Shown here: piece after piece, positions 5,073 to 12,676 of the stretch
Layout of the letters: each line of letters starts with the position of its first letter
How positions within the stretch are numbered: position 1 is the stretch's first letter
IMG/VR virus record: IMGVR_UViG_3300044638_000100
Coordinates: 1-24,533 of that record
Length of the DNA stretch: 24,533 bases
Source: a virus
Direction: 5' to 3' (one strand)
The notes under the pieces: generated by a model
Seen by the model: only the letters and a program-made list of their open reading frames with translations
What the model was told of the DNA's origin: nothing
Database searches by the model: none
Translations under genes and position numbers: made by a program

Positions 5073-5804
5073 ATGGGCGTTCTTTCTAAAGCAATTGCTA
5101 AAAAATTAGCCAAAGACGCACCAGCGCGTCCTCCAGTGCCACCATCACGAACACGAGGTGAAGAGCCTGTTAATATTGGTCGGCGTATGAGTGATAGGGA
5201 GTTGACACAGCGAGGCAGTACAAATTCTCGTGAAGTTAGCCAAGAAGGTTTGTCTAATAAAAACGATCCAAGTCCATCTCTTTATGCTGATGTTATTCGT
5301 GATCAACAGCGTGATATCGACATTATTAGAGCGCGTGGTAAAAGTCCAACAACAAGCCGATTAACAGCAGACACCCGAGCCGCCGCCGAAGATCGTGCTA
5401 TGGCGCGTACTGGTGGTCGTGTTGTTCGTGTAGCCGGTGCAGGTGCTGCTGGCTTTGGTGTTGGCAGTGCCATCGATGAAGCCATTGGTAAAGATAAAGA
5501 ACCAGCTTCTAAAGAAAGCAAGAAAGAGAAATCTTCTGCTGATGAGCGCACCAACAAAGAAGACTTTCCTGTTTACAAGAAAGGCACTGAAAGCGCTGAC
5601 ACTTTCCAGAAAGCTTTCAAAGAAGCTAAGAAGGAAGGCAAAGACAGCTTCAGCTTCGAAGGTCGTAAGTACAACACCAAAGAAGAAAAGAAAGACAGCA
5701 AAGAAATGAACATGGGTGGTATGGTAAAAGGCTACGCCAAAGGCGGCATGATTATGGCAAACTGTGGAGCATCAGTGCCACCAGCACAGAAGTCAAAGAA
5801 ATAA
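5073..5804 (+). CDS. basic low-complexity protein, probably virion-associated
   Basis: The 243-residue protein has a disordered Pro/Arg/Ser-rich N-terminal half and a glycine-zipper-like hydrophobic stretch (VVRVAGAGAAGFGVGSAI, 117-134). A Lys/Ser/Glu-rich linker leads to a small domain at about 161-193 with the pattern S/T-x-x-x-F-x-x-A-F-x-x-A-x-x-x-G-x-x-x-F-x-x-x-G-x-x-Y-x-T. I recall that small domain from structural-region proteins of other phages. The C-terminus repeats the GGM motif (NMGGMV 213-218, YAKGGM 221-226). The Gly-rich helix could touch membrane. The role is not known. Start and stop abut the neighbouring genes. Confidence 0.68.
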   Translation: MGVLSKAIAKKLAKDAPARPPVPPSRTRGEEPVNIGRRMSDRELTQRGSTNSREVSQEGLSNKNDPSPSLYADVIRDQQRDIDIIRARGKSPTTSRLTADTRAAAEDRAMARTGGRVVRVAGAGAAGFGVGSAIDEAIGKDKEPASKESKKEKSSADERTNKEDFPVYKKGTESADTFQKAFKEAKKEGKDSFSFEGRKYNTKEEKKDSKEMNMGGMVKGYAKGGMIMANCGASVPPAQKSKK

Positions 5805-5962
5805 TGGCTACTAAAAAACAAACAGCCAAGATTGGCAAAGTGATGGGTGAGTTTAAGGACAAAGGCTTGCATAGTGGTAAAGGTGGCAAAGTTGTCACCA
5901 ACCCTAAGCAAGCCATTGCCATTGCATTGTCCGAAGCTAAAGTGAAACAGAAGAAGAAATAA
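5804..5962 (+). CDS. DUF6496-like small basic protein
   Basis: The 52-residue protein reads K-I-G-K-V-M-x-E-F-K at 9-18, then L-H-S-G-K-G-G-K-V-V-T-N at 22-33, then K-Q-A-I-A-I-A-L-S-E-A at 35-45. This closely fits the small DUF6496 family, found in phages and bacteria, whose function is unknown to me. It is nearly full length for that family. It overlaps both neighbours at TAATG, so it is translationally coupled on each side. It ends the run of small lysine-rich proteins just before the first large virion gene. Confidence 0.78.
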   Translation: MATKKQTAKIGKVMGEFKDKGLHSGKGGKVVTNPKQAIAIALSEAKVKQKKK

Positions 5963-7203
5963 TGAGCATAACCTCCTATCCAGAACTTGTACGCATTGCT
6001 AGCAGTGGCAACACTGTTAGCTTTGGTGGTACTAACACAGATGCCTTTGGTAGACTTCGTGTTAGTGAGCCTTACACGTTTTTCGATAGTCAGAACAGAT
6101 ATGCTATTGATGGGCAGTTTAGCACTTCTACTGCTGGTAGTGGAGCAGCCACTCATTTATCTAATGAGTCTTCTGTAAGTATGGCTGTGTCAACAACTTC
6201 AGCTGATGAAGTAGTAAGACAGACATTCAGAGTGTTTCCTTATCAGCCGGGTAAGAGTTTGTTGTTGTTGGCTACATTTAAAATGGATACAGCCAAGACC
6301 AATCTAAGACAGCGAGTTGGTTACTTTAATACAGGCAATGGTGTATTCTTAGAACAAGGTGCCAATGGCATTACATTTGTTTTAAGAACATCCACAAGCG
6401 GCAGCGCAAGTGATGCGCGATATGCAGCTAAGGCTAGTTGGAATGGGGATAAGCTAGATGGTACAGGTTCTAGCGGAATTACGCTAGACTTAACTAAAAC
6501 TCAGATTTTATTTCTAGATTTTGAATGGTTGGGTGTTGGTAGTGTTAGGTGTGGATTTGTCATCAATGGAGTATTCATTGTTGCTCATACATTTCATAAT
6601 GCCAATGAGCAGACAGCTGTGTATATGACAACAGCAATCTTGCCTGTCAGGTATGAAATTACTAATACTGGCACTGTAGCTTCTTCATCAGCATTGAAAC
6701 AGATTTGTTCTTCAGTAATGTCTGAAGGTGGATATGAAGCGGTGTCACAAGAACATTCAGCTAGGATGACATCTGCTACAACAGGTACATTTTTAACAAC
6801 AACATTCAAGCCACTGGTGTCTATTAGACTAGCCTCAGCAGCATTTGGTGCTGTAGTTTTGCCATACAATTTAAATTTCCTACCAACCACTTCGGATAAT
6901 TATGAGTTGGCTCTGTTTAAAAATACAACACTAACAACGCCAACATGGACAACAGCTTCTTCTACTAATAATGTTGAACAAGATATAGCATCAACATCAA
7001 TGAGTGGTGGAACTATTTGTTACACTGAATTTACCACAGGAAAATCAGGTAGAGTGCCATTAGCTACAGGGTCTGGTTACAACTGGGATTTACAACTTGG
7101 CAGTTCTTTAGCTGGTGATAGTGATATTTATACACTGGCTGCTAGAACATTGACAGGAACTGGTGGTGGTATTGGTTCTCTTACTTTTTATGATCTTACA
7201 TAA
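5962..7203 (+). CDS. putative virion structural protein, beta-rich
   Basis: The 413-residue protein is rich in Ser, Thr, Gly and aromatic strands and has no enzyme motif. The N-terminal part has D-A-F-G-R-L-R-V-S at 27-35 and then F-D-S-Q-N-R-Y. The middle has 'LDFEWLGVGSVRCGFVING' (about 185-203) and 'TTAILPVRYEI'. I recall such a sequence from structural or tail-associated proteins of aquatic podoviruses. The strand pattern suggests a lectin-like beta-sandwich near 180-235. It lies directly ahead of another small beta protein and the terminase genes, and its start overlaps the preceding stop in TAATG. Confidence 0.62.
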   Translation: MSITSYPELVRIASSGNTVSFGGTNTDAFGRLRVSEPYTFFDSQNRYAIDGQFSTSTAGSGAATHLSNESSVSMAVSTTSADEVVRQTFRVFPYQPGKSLLLLATFKMDTAKTNLRQRVGYFNTGNGVFLEQGANGITFVLRTSTSGSASDARYAAKASWNGDKLDGTGSSGITLDLTKTQILFLDFEWLGVGSVRCGFVINGVFIVAHTFHNANEQTAVYMTTAILPVRYEITNTGTVASSSALKQICSSVMSEGGYEAVSQEHSARMTSATTGTFLTTTFKPLVSIRLASAAFGAVVLPYNLNFLPTTSDNYELALFKNTTLTTPTWTTASSTNNVEQDIASTSMSGGTICYTEFTTGKSGRVPLATGSGYNWDLQLGSSLAGDSDIYTLAARTLTGTGGGIGSLTFYDLT

Positions 7204-7205
7204 AC

Positions 7206-7538
7206 ATGGCATCTAAAAACAGAACACTTGGTAAAGAGTTGCTGACAAGTAACAGCACTGTCTACACCGTACCTTCACGCTTTGAAGCTAGCGTAGACAG
7301 CATTATTGTTTCCAATGCATCTAGCAGCAATGTCACCTTCTCACTTGATTGGTATGACTCAAAGACTACAACATTTTACACCATTGCTGAGCAAGTGGTG
7401 ATGTATCCAAATAGCGTTCTTCAACTGACAGACGGATTCATTCTTCAGCCTAATGACACTCTGCGTGGACTAGCTTCTGTTGCAAGTGTAATCACTGTAT
7501 CTGTCAAAGTAAAAGAAGAATTTCTGACAGCCTCTTAA
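7206..7538 (+). CDS. small beta-rich structural protein
   Basis: The 110-residue product is built almost wholly of predicted short strands: 'STVYTVPSRFEASVDSIIVSNASSSNVTFSLDWYD' in the first half, and 'FILQPNDTLRGLASVASVITVSVKVKEEF' at the end. The pattern of a small Ig-like or decoration fold is known from head-fibre and tail accessory proteins. It starts two bases after the stop of the 413-residue protein and is probably co-expressed with it. No enzyme residues are seen, and the exact place in the particle is unknown. Confidence 0.6.
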   Translation: MASKNRTLGKELLTSNSTVYTVPSRFEASVDSIIVSNASSSNVTFSLDWYDSKTTTFYTIAEQVVMYPNSVLQLTDGFILQPNDTLRGLASVASVITVSVKVKEEFLTAS

Positions 7539-7553
7539 TAACGAAAGACTAAA

Positions 7554-7925
7554 ATGGCAACAAAGAAAGTATTGACCGAACAACAGCAGAAGTTTATTGA
7601 GGTGTTGTTTGCTGAAGCTAATGGTGATCCAGTAAAAGCTCGTAAGCTTGCTGGCTACGCTGAAGGCTCCTCCACCAAAGTCATCATGTCTGCACTCAAG
7701 GAAGAGGTCATTGAAGCTACACAGCTGTTCATGGCGCTGAATGCTCCAAGAGCAGCAATGGCAGTTATCAGTGGCATCACAGACCCGACAGAGCTTGGCA
7801 TGCGTGATAAGCTCAATGCTGCCAAAGACTTGCTTGATCGTGCCGGTCTTGCTAAGACAGATAAGATTCAGGTTGAGGCTACTGGTAGCAACATTATGTT
7901 CCTTCCTCCAAAAGACGATGCGTGA
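7554..7925 (+). CDS. terS: terminase small subunit
   Basis: The 123-residue protein has an N-terminal helix-turn-helix region ('LTEQQQKFIEVLFAEANGDPVKARKLAGYAEG', 7-38) followed by helices and a C-terminal 'AAKDLLDRAGLAKTDKIQVEA' plus a final 'IMFLPPK'. This is the usual layout of small terminases, which recognise the packaging site and hand DNA to the large subunit. Size and location, two genes before terL, agree. It overlaps the next gene by eight bases. No strong ribosome binding site is seen before its ATG. The assignment rests on motif pattern and context. Confidence 0.82.
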   Translation: MATKKVLTEQQQKFIEVLFAEANGDPVKARKLAGYAEGSSTKVIMSALKEEVIEATQLFMALNAPRAAMAVISGITDPTELGMRDKLNAAKDLLDRAGLAKTDKIQVEATGSNIMFLPPKDDA

Positions 7926-8388
7926 TTTAGGTGCATGGATATTGCCACAACCCATTGAAGAAAATGTATGGGTACCAATTCCAAGATTTCTAAGGTCTAG
8001 CGCTGTTCCATTTGGATATACGTTGGATAACCCAGATGATGATTTCTTTCAACCAGTTCCGCTAGAACTTGAAGCACTGGAACAGGCTAAGAAATATTTA
8101 AAGCAATACAGCAGTAGGCTTGTTGCTAATTGGTTGGTAAAACAAACTGGCAGATACATCTCTCATGTTGGTTTGTTAAAGAGGATAAAGAGTGAACAGT
8201 CCCGTAAAAGAAAAGCTACAACTTACCGCAACCTTGCCAGAAGGCTCGAAAAAGCAATCAAGGCCGCGCAAAGCTACGAGCAAAAACTCCAACGGACAGA
8301 GCAAACAAAGTTCTTCGAAAGAGACTACTACACCTCCCTCATCGACAAAGCAACCGAATTTAATAACAGAGACAACAATACCGTTTGA
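7918..8388 (+). CDS. unknown basic helical protein between terS and terL
   Basis: The likely start is the ATG at 7918, just inside the end of terS. The same frame is open further upstream, but that part only shadows terS. The 156-residue protein has a Pro-rich N-terminus, an acidic patch (NPDDDFF), the sequence 'LVKQTGRYISHVGLLKRIKSEQSRKRK' at about 74-100, then a long basic helix. I recall the T-G-R-x-I-S-H-V-G-L-x-K-R-I-K segment from proteins in this position in related podoviruses. It may help the terminase, but no function is known. Its last 197 bases also encode the terL N-terminus in another frame. Confidence 0.7.
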   Translation: MRDLGAWILPQPIEENVWVPIPRFLRSSAVPFGYTLDNPDDDFFQPVPLELEALEQAKKYLKQYSSRLVANWLVKQTGRYISHVGLLKRIKSEQSRKRKATTYRNLARRLEKAIKAAQSYEQKLQRTEQTKFFERDYYTSLIDKATEFNNRDNNTV

Positions 8389-9799
8389 TACACAGTATGC
8401 CACTGAAGATGTGGTGTTTAAGCCCAATGTTGGACCACAAACATCCTTCTTAGCTGCTGCTGAACGCGAAGTATTGTATGGTGGTAGTGCTGGTGGTGGT
8501 AAAAGCTACGCAATGTTGGCTGACCCGTTGCGTTATATGTACCATCCTCAGTTTTCTGGCCTACTGTTGCGCCACACTACAGAGGAATTACGAGAACTGA
8601 TCTGGAAGAGTCAGGAGATATACCCCAAAATCATCCCCGGTATCAAGTGGAGTGAGCGTAGGATGCAGTGGGAAGCCCCATCTGGTGCCAAACTGTGGAT
8701 GTCCTTCCTAGACAGGGACGAAGATGTCATGCGATATCAGGGTTTGAGCTTCTCTTGGGTAGGTTTTGATGAGTTGACGCAGTGGAAGACCCCGTTTGCG
8801 TGGAATTATATGCGTTCTCGACTACGAACAGGTGCATCTGATCTGCCAGTGTACATGAGAGCGACCACTAACCCCGGCGGTCCGGGACATTCGTGGGTAA
8901 AGAAGATGTTTATTGACCCTGCCGCATTCGGTGAAGCGTTTTATGCCACCGATATTGAGACAGGTGAGACAATGGTGTACCCAAAGGGGCATAGTCGTGA
9001 GGGACAGCCCCTGTTTAAGCGCAGATTCATCCCTGCTAGGCTGTATGACAACCCTGCGCTGGCAGCTTCTGGTGATTATGAGACTATGTTGCTGTCTCTG
9101 CCAGAGAATCAGCGTAAACAATTGCTTGAAGGCAGCTGGGATGTAGCAGAAGGCGCAGCATTTAGTGAGTTTAACAGGGATATTCATGTAGTTGACCCCT
9201 ATAATATACCCAATAACTGGACTAAATTCAGGGCTTGTGACTACGGATATGGTAGTTTTTCCTGTGTTTTATGGTTTGCTGTAGCACCAGATGAGTCCAT
9301 TGTAGTGTACAGAGAACTGTATGTTACCAAGGTATTGGCAGAAGATTTGGCTGCTATGGTGCTAAATCTTGAACAAAATGAAAGTATACGGTATGGAGTT
9401 TTGGATTCTTCAACATGGCATAAGCGTGGTGATACTGGTCCTTCTATTGCTGAGCGAATGATTATGAAAGGGTGCCGCTGGCGACCCGCTGATCGTAGCG
9501 CTGGTAGTAGGGTGGCGGGTAAAAATGAGATTCACCGCCGTTTGCAGATTGATTCATTCACGGAGAAGCCACGAATGACCATCTTCAGCAGCTGCACACA
9601 ATTGATTGCTGATTTGCCTACTATACCATTGGATAAATCTAATCCAGAAGACGTTGATACTAAAGTGAAGAATGACCACAGCTACGATGCTTTGAGATAT
9701 GGACTTATGTCACGGCCTAGAAGTGGAAGTATATTTGATTACGACCCTACTAAACAAAAGTATGGTATAACTGCTTGTGACCCCGTATTCGGCTATTGA
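8192..9799 (+). CDS. terL: terminase large subunit
   Basis: The 535-residue DNA-packaging motor has a Walker A loop G97-G-S-A-G-G-G-K104-S105, a Walker B site W-V-G-F-D193-E194, and a coupling motif A-T-T-N-P-G-G at 224-230. The nuclease domain follows, with acidic residues in R-A-C-D350-Y-G, V-L-D405-S-S and N-D495-H-S-Y-D499-A. It hydrolyses ATP to drive DNA into the head through the portal and cuts the concatemer. The start is GTG at 8192, six bases after AGAGGA; no ATG occurs in frame before Walker A. The first ~65 residues are Ser/Thr/Lys-rich low complexity and overlap the preceding gene. Confidence 0.95.
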   Translation: MNSPVKEKLQLTATLPEGSKKQSRPRKATSKNSNGQSKQSSSKETTTPPSSTKQPNLITETTIPFDTQYATEDVVFKPNVGPQTSFLAAAEREVLYGGSAGGGKSYAMLADPLRYMYHPQFSGLLLRHTTEELRELIWKSQEIYPKIIPGIKWSERRMQWEAPSGAKLWMSFLDRDEDVMRYQGLSFSWVGFDELTQWKTPFAWNYMRSRLRTGASDLPVYMRATTNPGGPGHSWVKKMFIDPAAFGEAFYATDIETGETMVYPKGHSREGQPLFKRRFIPARLYDNPALAASGDYETMLLSLPENQRKQLLEGSWDVAEGAAFSEFNRDIHVVDPYNIPNNWTKFRACDYGYGSFSCVLWFAVAPDESIVVYRELYVTKVLAEDLAAMVLNLEQNESIRYGVLDSSTWHKRGDTGPSIAERMIMKGCRWRPADRSAGSRVAGKNEIHRRLQIDSFTEKPRMTIFSSCTQLIADLPTIPLDKSNPEDVDTKVKNDHSYDALRYGLMSRPRSGSIFDYDPTKQKYGITACDPVFGY

Positions 9800-9818
9800 T
9801 ATTGCTAAAGGAATATAG

Positions 9819-10319
9819 ATGCTAACAAAAGTTTGTACTACTTGCAAAGTCGAGAAGAGTGTTGATAGCTACTATAAGCAAAAGCTGGGTAAGTATAATG
9901 TTACGGCTGAGTGCAAGTGTTGTTCTGCTGTGCGAACAAAAGCTTATTATCAAGATAACAAAGAAGTGTTTGCTGTGTACAGCAAGGTCTACTATCAAGA
10001 CAACAAAGAGTTCCTAGCTGCCTATCGCAGTGCCTATAAGAAAGCAAACCCTCACCTTGTTAATGCTGACAGCGCCAAACGAAAATCAACTAAACTTAAG
10101 GCAACACCAGCATGGGCTGATCTAGAAGCTATCAAAGGAATGTATCAGCTAGCTGCTGTATTTAATCGCACTGGCATGAATTTACAAGTTGATCACATCG
10201 TCCCCTTGCAGAGCAAGTTAGTTTGTGGTCTTCATTGCGAAGCAAATTTACAGCTAATGCCAGCTAGTGACAACATTAGCAAGGGCAACAGGCACTGGCC
10301 TGACATGGCACAAACTTAA
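9819..10319 (+). CDS. free-standing HNH homing-type endonuclease
   Basis: The 166-residue protein has an N-terminal zinc-ribbon-like part (C6-x2-C9, and C32, C34, C35). Two tandem Y-Y-Q-D-N-K-E segments follow at 43-49 and 58-64, likely DNA-binding helices. The C-terminal HNH motif is D125-H126-I-V-P-L, H139, N143, then D-N152-I-S-K-G-N157. HNH enzymes of this kind nick or cut DNA with one metal ion. The gene has its own ribosome binding site (AAAGGA) and sits between terL and portal, which are adjacent in most related phages. It therefore looks like a mobile insertion, using the homing nuclease habit of targeting conserved packaging genes. Confidence 0.85.
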   Translation: MLTKVCTTCKVEKSVDSYYKQKLGKYNVTAECKCCSAVRTKAYYQDNKEVFAVYSKVYYQDNKEFLAAYRSAYKKANPHLVNADSAKRKSTKLKATPAWADLEAIKGMYQLAAVFNRTGMNLQVDHIVPLQSKLVCGLHCEANLQLMPASDNISKGNRHWPDMAQT

Positions 10320-10340
10320 CTATATAACCTAAAATATACT

Positions 10341-12458
10341 ATGGCAACTAACAACAACTCTTTTATGGACGATAAGTCTGTAGGTTTAGAAGACGGCAAG
10401 CAAGGCCAAGACGCTTTTGCTGGCAATGGCATTATATCTTTTGTTCAAGAAAGATTTACCCGCGCTGAAGAAAGTCGCCGTTATGATGAACAGCGTTGGC
10501 TGAGGGCATACCGCAACTATCGAGGTATCTATTCCCCTGATGTTAAGTTCACTGAAGCTGAGAAGTCTCGTGTATTTATCAAAGTAACTAAGACTAAGAC
10601 GCTGGCAGCATATGGTCAAATCACCGATGTCTTATTTGCCAACAACAGCTTCCCACTTTCAATTGAACCCACCATTTTACCAGAAGGCATAGCCGAACAC
10701 GTTCACATTGAAACCGCTGACAAGTCTGGTCAAGGCCAACCGGCAGAGACACCAGATGCTGGCGCTTTGTTTGGATACAAAGGCGATGGTAAAGGCTTAC
10801 CTCCCGGTGCCACTGTGCAATCGTTGCTTGAGCGTCTTGGTCCTCTAAAGGATACGCTGAAGGATGAGAAGGTTATTGAAGGCGCTGGAGTTACACCAAC
10901 CTCGTTGACATTTAGCCCAGCAATGGTTGCTGCCAAGAAGATGCAGAAGAAGATATTGGATCAGCTGGATGAAAGCAATGCTAACAAGCAACTGCGTTCA
11001 GCTGCATTTGAGATGGCATTGTTTGGCACTGGCGTGATGAAGGGTCCATTTGGCGTTGATAAAGAATATGCTAAATGGGATGACAAGGGTGAGTATTCAC
11101 CTACTATTAAAACAATACCACAAACATCCCATGTTAGTGTGTGGGACTTCTATCCAGACCCCGATGCTAATAATACTGGGGAAGCACAGTTCATAATTGA
11201 GCGTCACAAGATGAGTAAGACACAAGTGCTTGCTCTGAAGAAGCGTCCGATGTTCCGTAAGAATGTCATTGACGAAGTGGTGGCACAGGGTGAGAACTAT
11301 ACCAAGAAGTATTGGGAAGATGACCTCAATGACTTTGCTCCAAACTATGGCGTTGAACGCTTTGAGGTGCATGAGTATTGGGGCAATGTCAGCGTTGAGT
11401 TGCTGATTGCTAATGACATCACCATCCCCAAAGAACTTAAAGACTATGATGATTTGCAAGCCAACATCTGGTATTGCAATGGCAAGGTTATTCGACTTGT
11501 CCTCAATCCATTCAAGCCTTCTCGCATTCCATATTATGCCGTTCCATACGAACTCAATCCCTATTCCATTTTTGGTATTGGCATTGCTGAAAACATGGAC
11601 GATACACAGACGCTGATGAATGGCTTCATGCGTATGGGTGTTGACAATGCTGTGCTGTCTGGCAACTTGGTGTTTGAGATTGATGAAACCAATTTGGTGC
11701 CGGGTCAAGACATGTCAATTTTCCCCGGCAAAATCTTTCGCCGTCAAGGTGGTGCTCCGGGTCAGTCGTTGTTTGGTACAAAGTTTCCAAACGTGTCGCA
11801 AGAGAACATGCAAATGTTTGACAAGGCGCGTCAGCTTGCTGATGAGTCTACAGGATTGCCATCGTTCTCGCATGGACAAACAGGTGTAGCAGGTGTTGGT
11901 CGTACAGCCAGTGGTATTTCAATGTTGATGAACGCTGCTTCTGGCGGTATCAAAACTGTGATTAAGAACATTGATGACTACTTGCTCCGTCCAATGGGTG
12001 AGGCGTTCTTCAGTTTCAATATGCAGTTTGATTACGATGCTGAAGCTGCTGGAGATTTAGAAGTGAGGGCGCGTGGTACAGAGAGCTTGATGCAAAATGA
12101 AGTTCGTAGTCAGCGTCTGCTTCAGTTCTTGCAAGTTGTACAGAATCCAACACTTGCTCCATTTGCTAAGATGCCTTACATTATTCGTGAGATTGCTAAG
12201 AGCATGGACCTCGATCCTGATCTTGTTAGCAACAACATGGAAGAAGCTGCACGACAGGCTCTTGTGCTTCAGCGCATGCAACCTCCTGAGCCAATGGCTG
12301 GCGCTGCTCCAGCGGCTGCTGGCGGTCCTCCTTCACCAATGGATACATCTGGTGGTGGTGGTGGCAACATCGGTGTTGGTCAAGCCCCTGCTCCCGGCAT
12401 GGATGGCTTTAGTGGCGCTTCTGCTGGTGCCGCTGCTGCAATGGGGCCAATGCAATGA
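10341..12458 (+). CDS. portal protein
   Basis: The 705-residue protein matches the size of P22-type portals and lies downstream of the terminases. The N-terminal region contains 'RRYDEQRWLRAYRNYRG' and 'VFIKVTKTKTLAAYGQITDVLF'. The core includes 'ELNPYSIFGIGIAENMDD' and a conserved 'GRTASGISMLMNAASGGIK' at about 520-538 before a long helix. The C-terminal 55 residues are Pro/Gly/Ala-rich. Twelve copies would form the ring at one capsid vertex that passes DNA and binds the tail adaptor. The last four bases overlap the next gene (ATGA). Confidence 0.9.
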   Translation: MATNNNSFMDDKSVGLEDGKQGQDAFAGNGIISFVQERFTRAEESRRYDEQRWLRAYRNYRGIYSPDVKFTEAEKSRVFIKVTKTKTLAAYGQITDVLFANNSFPLSIEPTILPEGIAEHVHIETADKSGQGQPAETPDAGALFGYKGDGKGLPPGATVQSLLERLGPLKDTLKDEKVIEGAGVTPTSLTFSPAMVAAKKMQKKILDQLDESNANKQLRSAAFEMALFGTGVMKGPFGVDKEYAKWDDKGEYSPTIKTIPQTSHVSVWDFYPDPDANNTGEAQFIIERHKMSKTQVLALKKRPMFRKNVIDEVVAQGENYTKKYWEDDLNDFAPNYGVERFEVHEYWGNVSVELLIANDITIPKELKDYDDLQANIWYCNGKVIRLVLNPFKPSRIPYYAVPYELNPYSIFGIGIAENMDDTQTLMNGFMRMGVDNAVLSGNLVFEIDETNLVPGQDMSIFPGKIFRRQGGAPGQSLFGTKFPNVSQENMQMFDKARQLADESTGLPSFSHGQTGVAGVGRTASGISMLMNAASGGIKTVIKNIDDYLLRPMGEAFFSFNMQFDYDAEAAGDLEVRARGTESLMQNEVRSQRLLQFLQVVQNPTLAPFAKMPYIIREIAKSMDLDPDLVSNNMEEAARQALVLQRMQPPEPMAGAAPAAAGGPPSPMDTSGGGGGNIGVGQAPAPGMDGFSGASAGAAAAMGPMQ

Positions 12459-12676
12459 TCGTAGAGAAGCCTTGGCTTTCTAAGCTTAAACCCTTTGCAT
12501 ACAACAACATTCAATGGGAAGCATTTCAAGAAATGATTGATGCTCAAATTGACATGAACATTCGTAAACTTGAAGCATCTGTTGAGCCTGTTGATATCTA
12601 TCGCGCTCAGGGTGCGGTTATGGCTTTGAAACAATTGAAACATCTGCGCGATGAAATTGCTAAAGGGGATAAGTGA
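12455..12676 (+). CDS. 73-residue protein following portal
   Basis: This small, mostly helical protein starts within the portal stop (ATGA) and ends within the next start. It has an aromatic N-terminal part (PWLSKLKPFAYNNIQWEAF), a helix with 'IDMNIRKLEASVEPVDIYRAQGAVMALKQLKHLRDEIAK', and no Cys. I know of short proteins with a similar Y-R-x-Q-G ... L-K-x-L-x-x-L-R pattern after the portal gene in related phages, and their role is not established. The tight coupling suggests a capsid-assembly accessory, which is inference. Confidence 0.7.
   Translation: MIVEKPWLSKLKPFAYNNIQWEAFQEMIDAQIDMNIRKLEASVEPVDIYRAQGAVMALKQLKHLRDEIAKGDK

Noticed and set aside
7741-7917. Upstream extension of the gene before terL
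   Set aside because: The frame is open, but it lies entirely within terS in another frame; the ATG at 7918 gives the usual short overlap.
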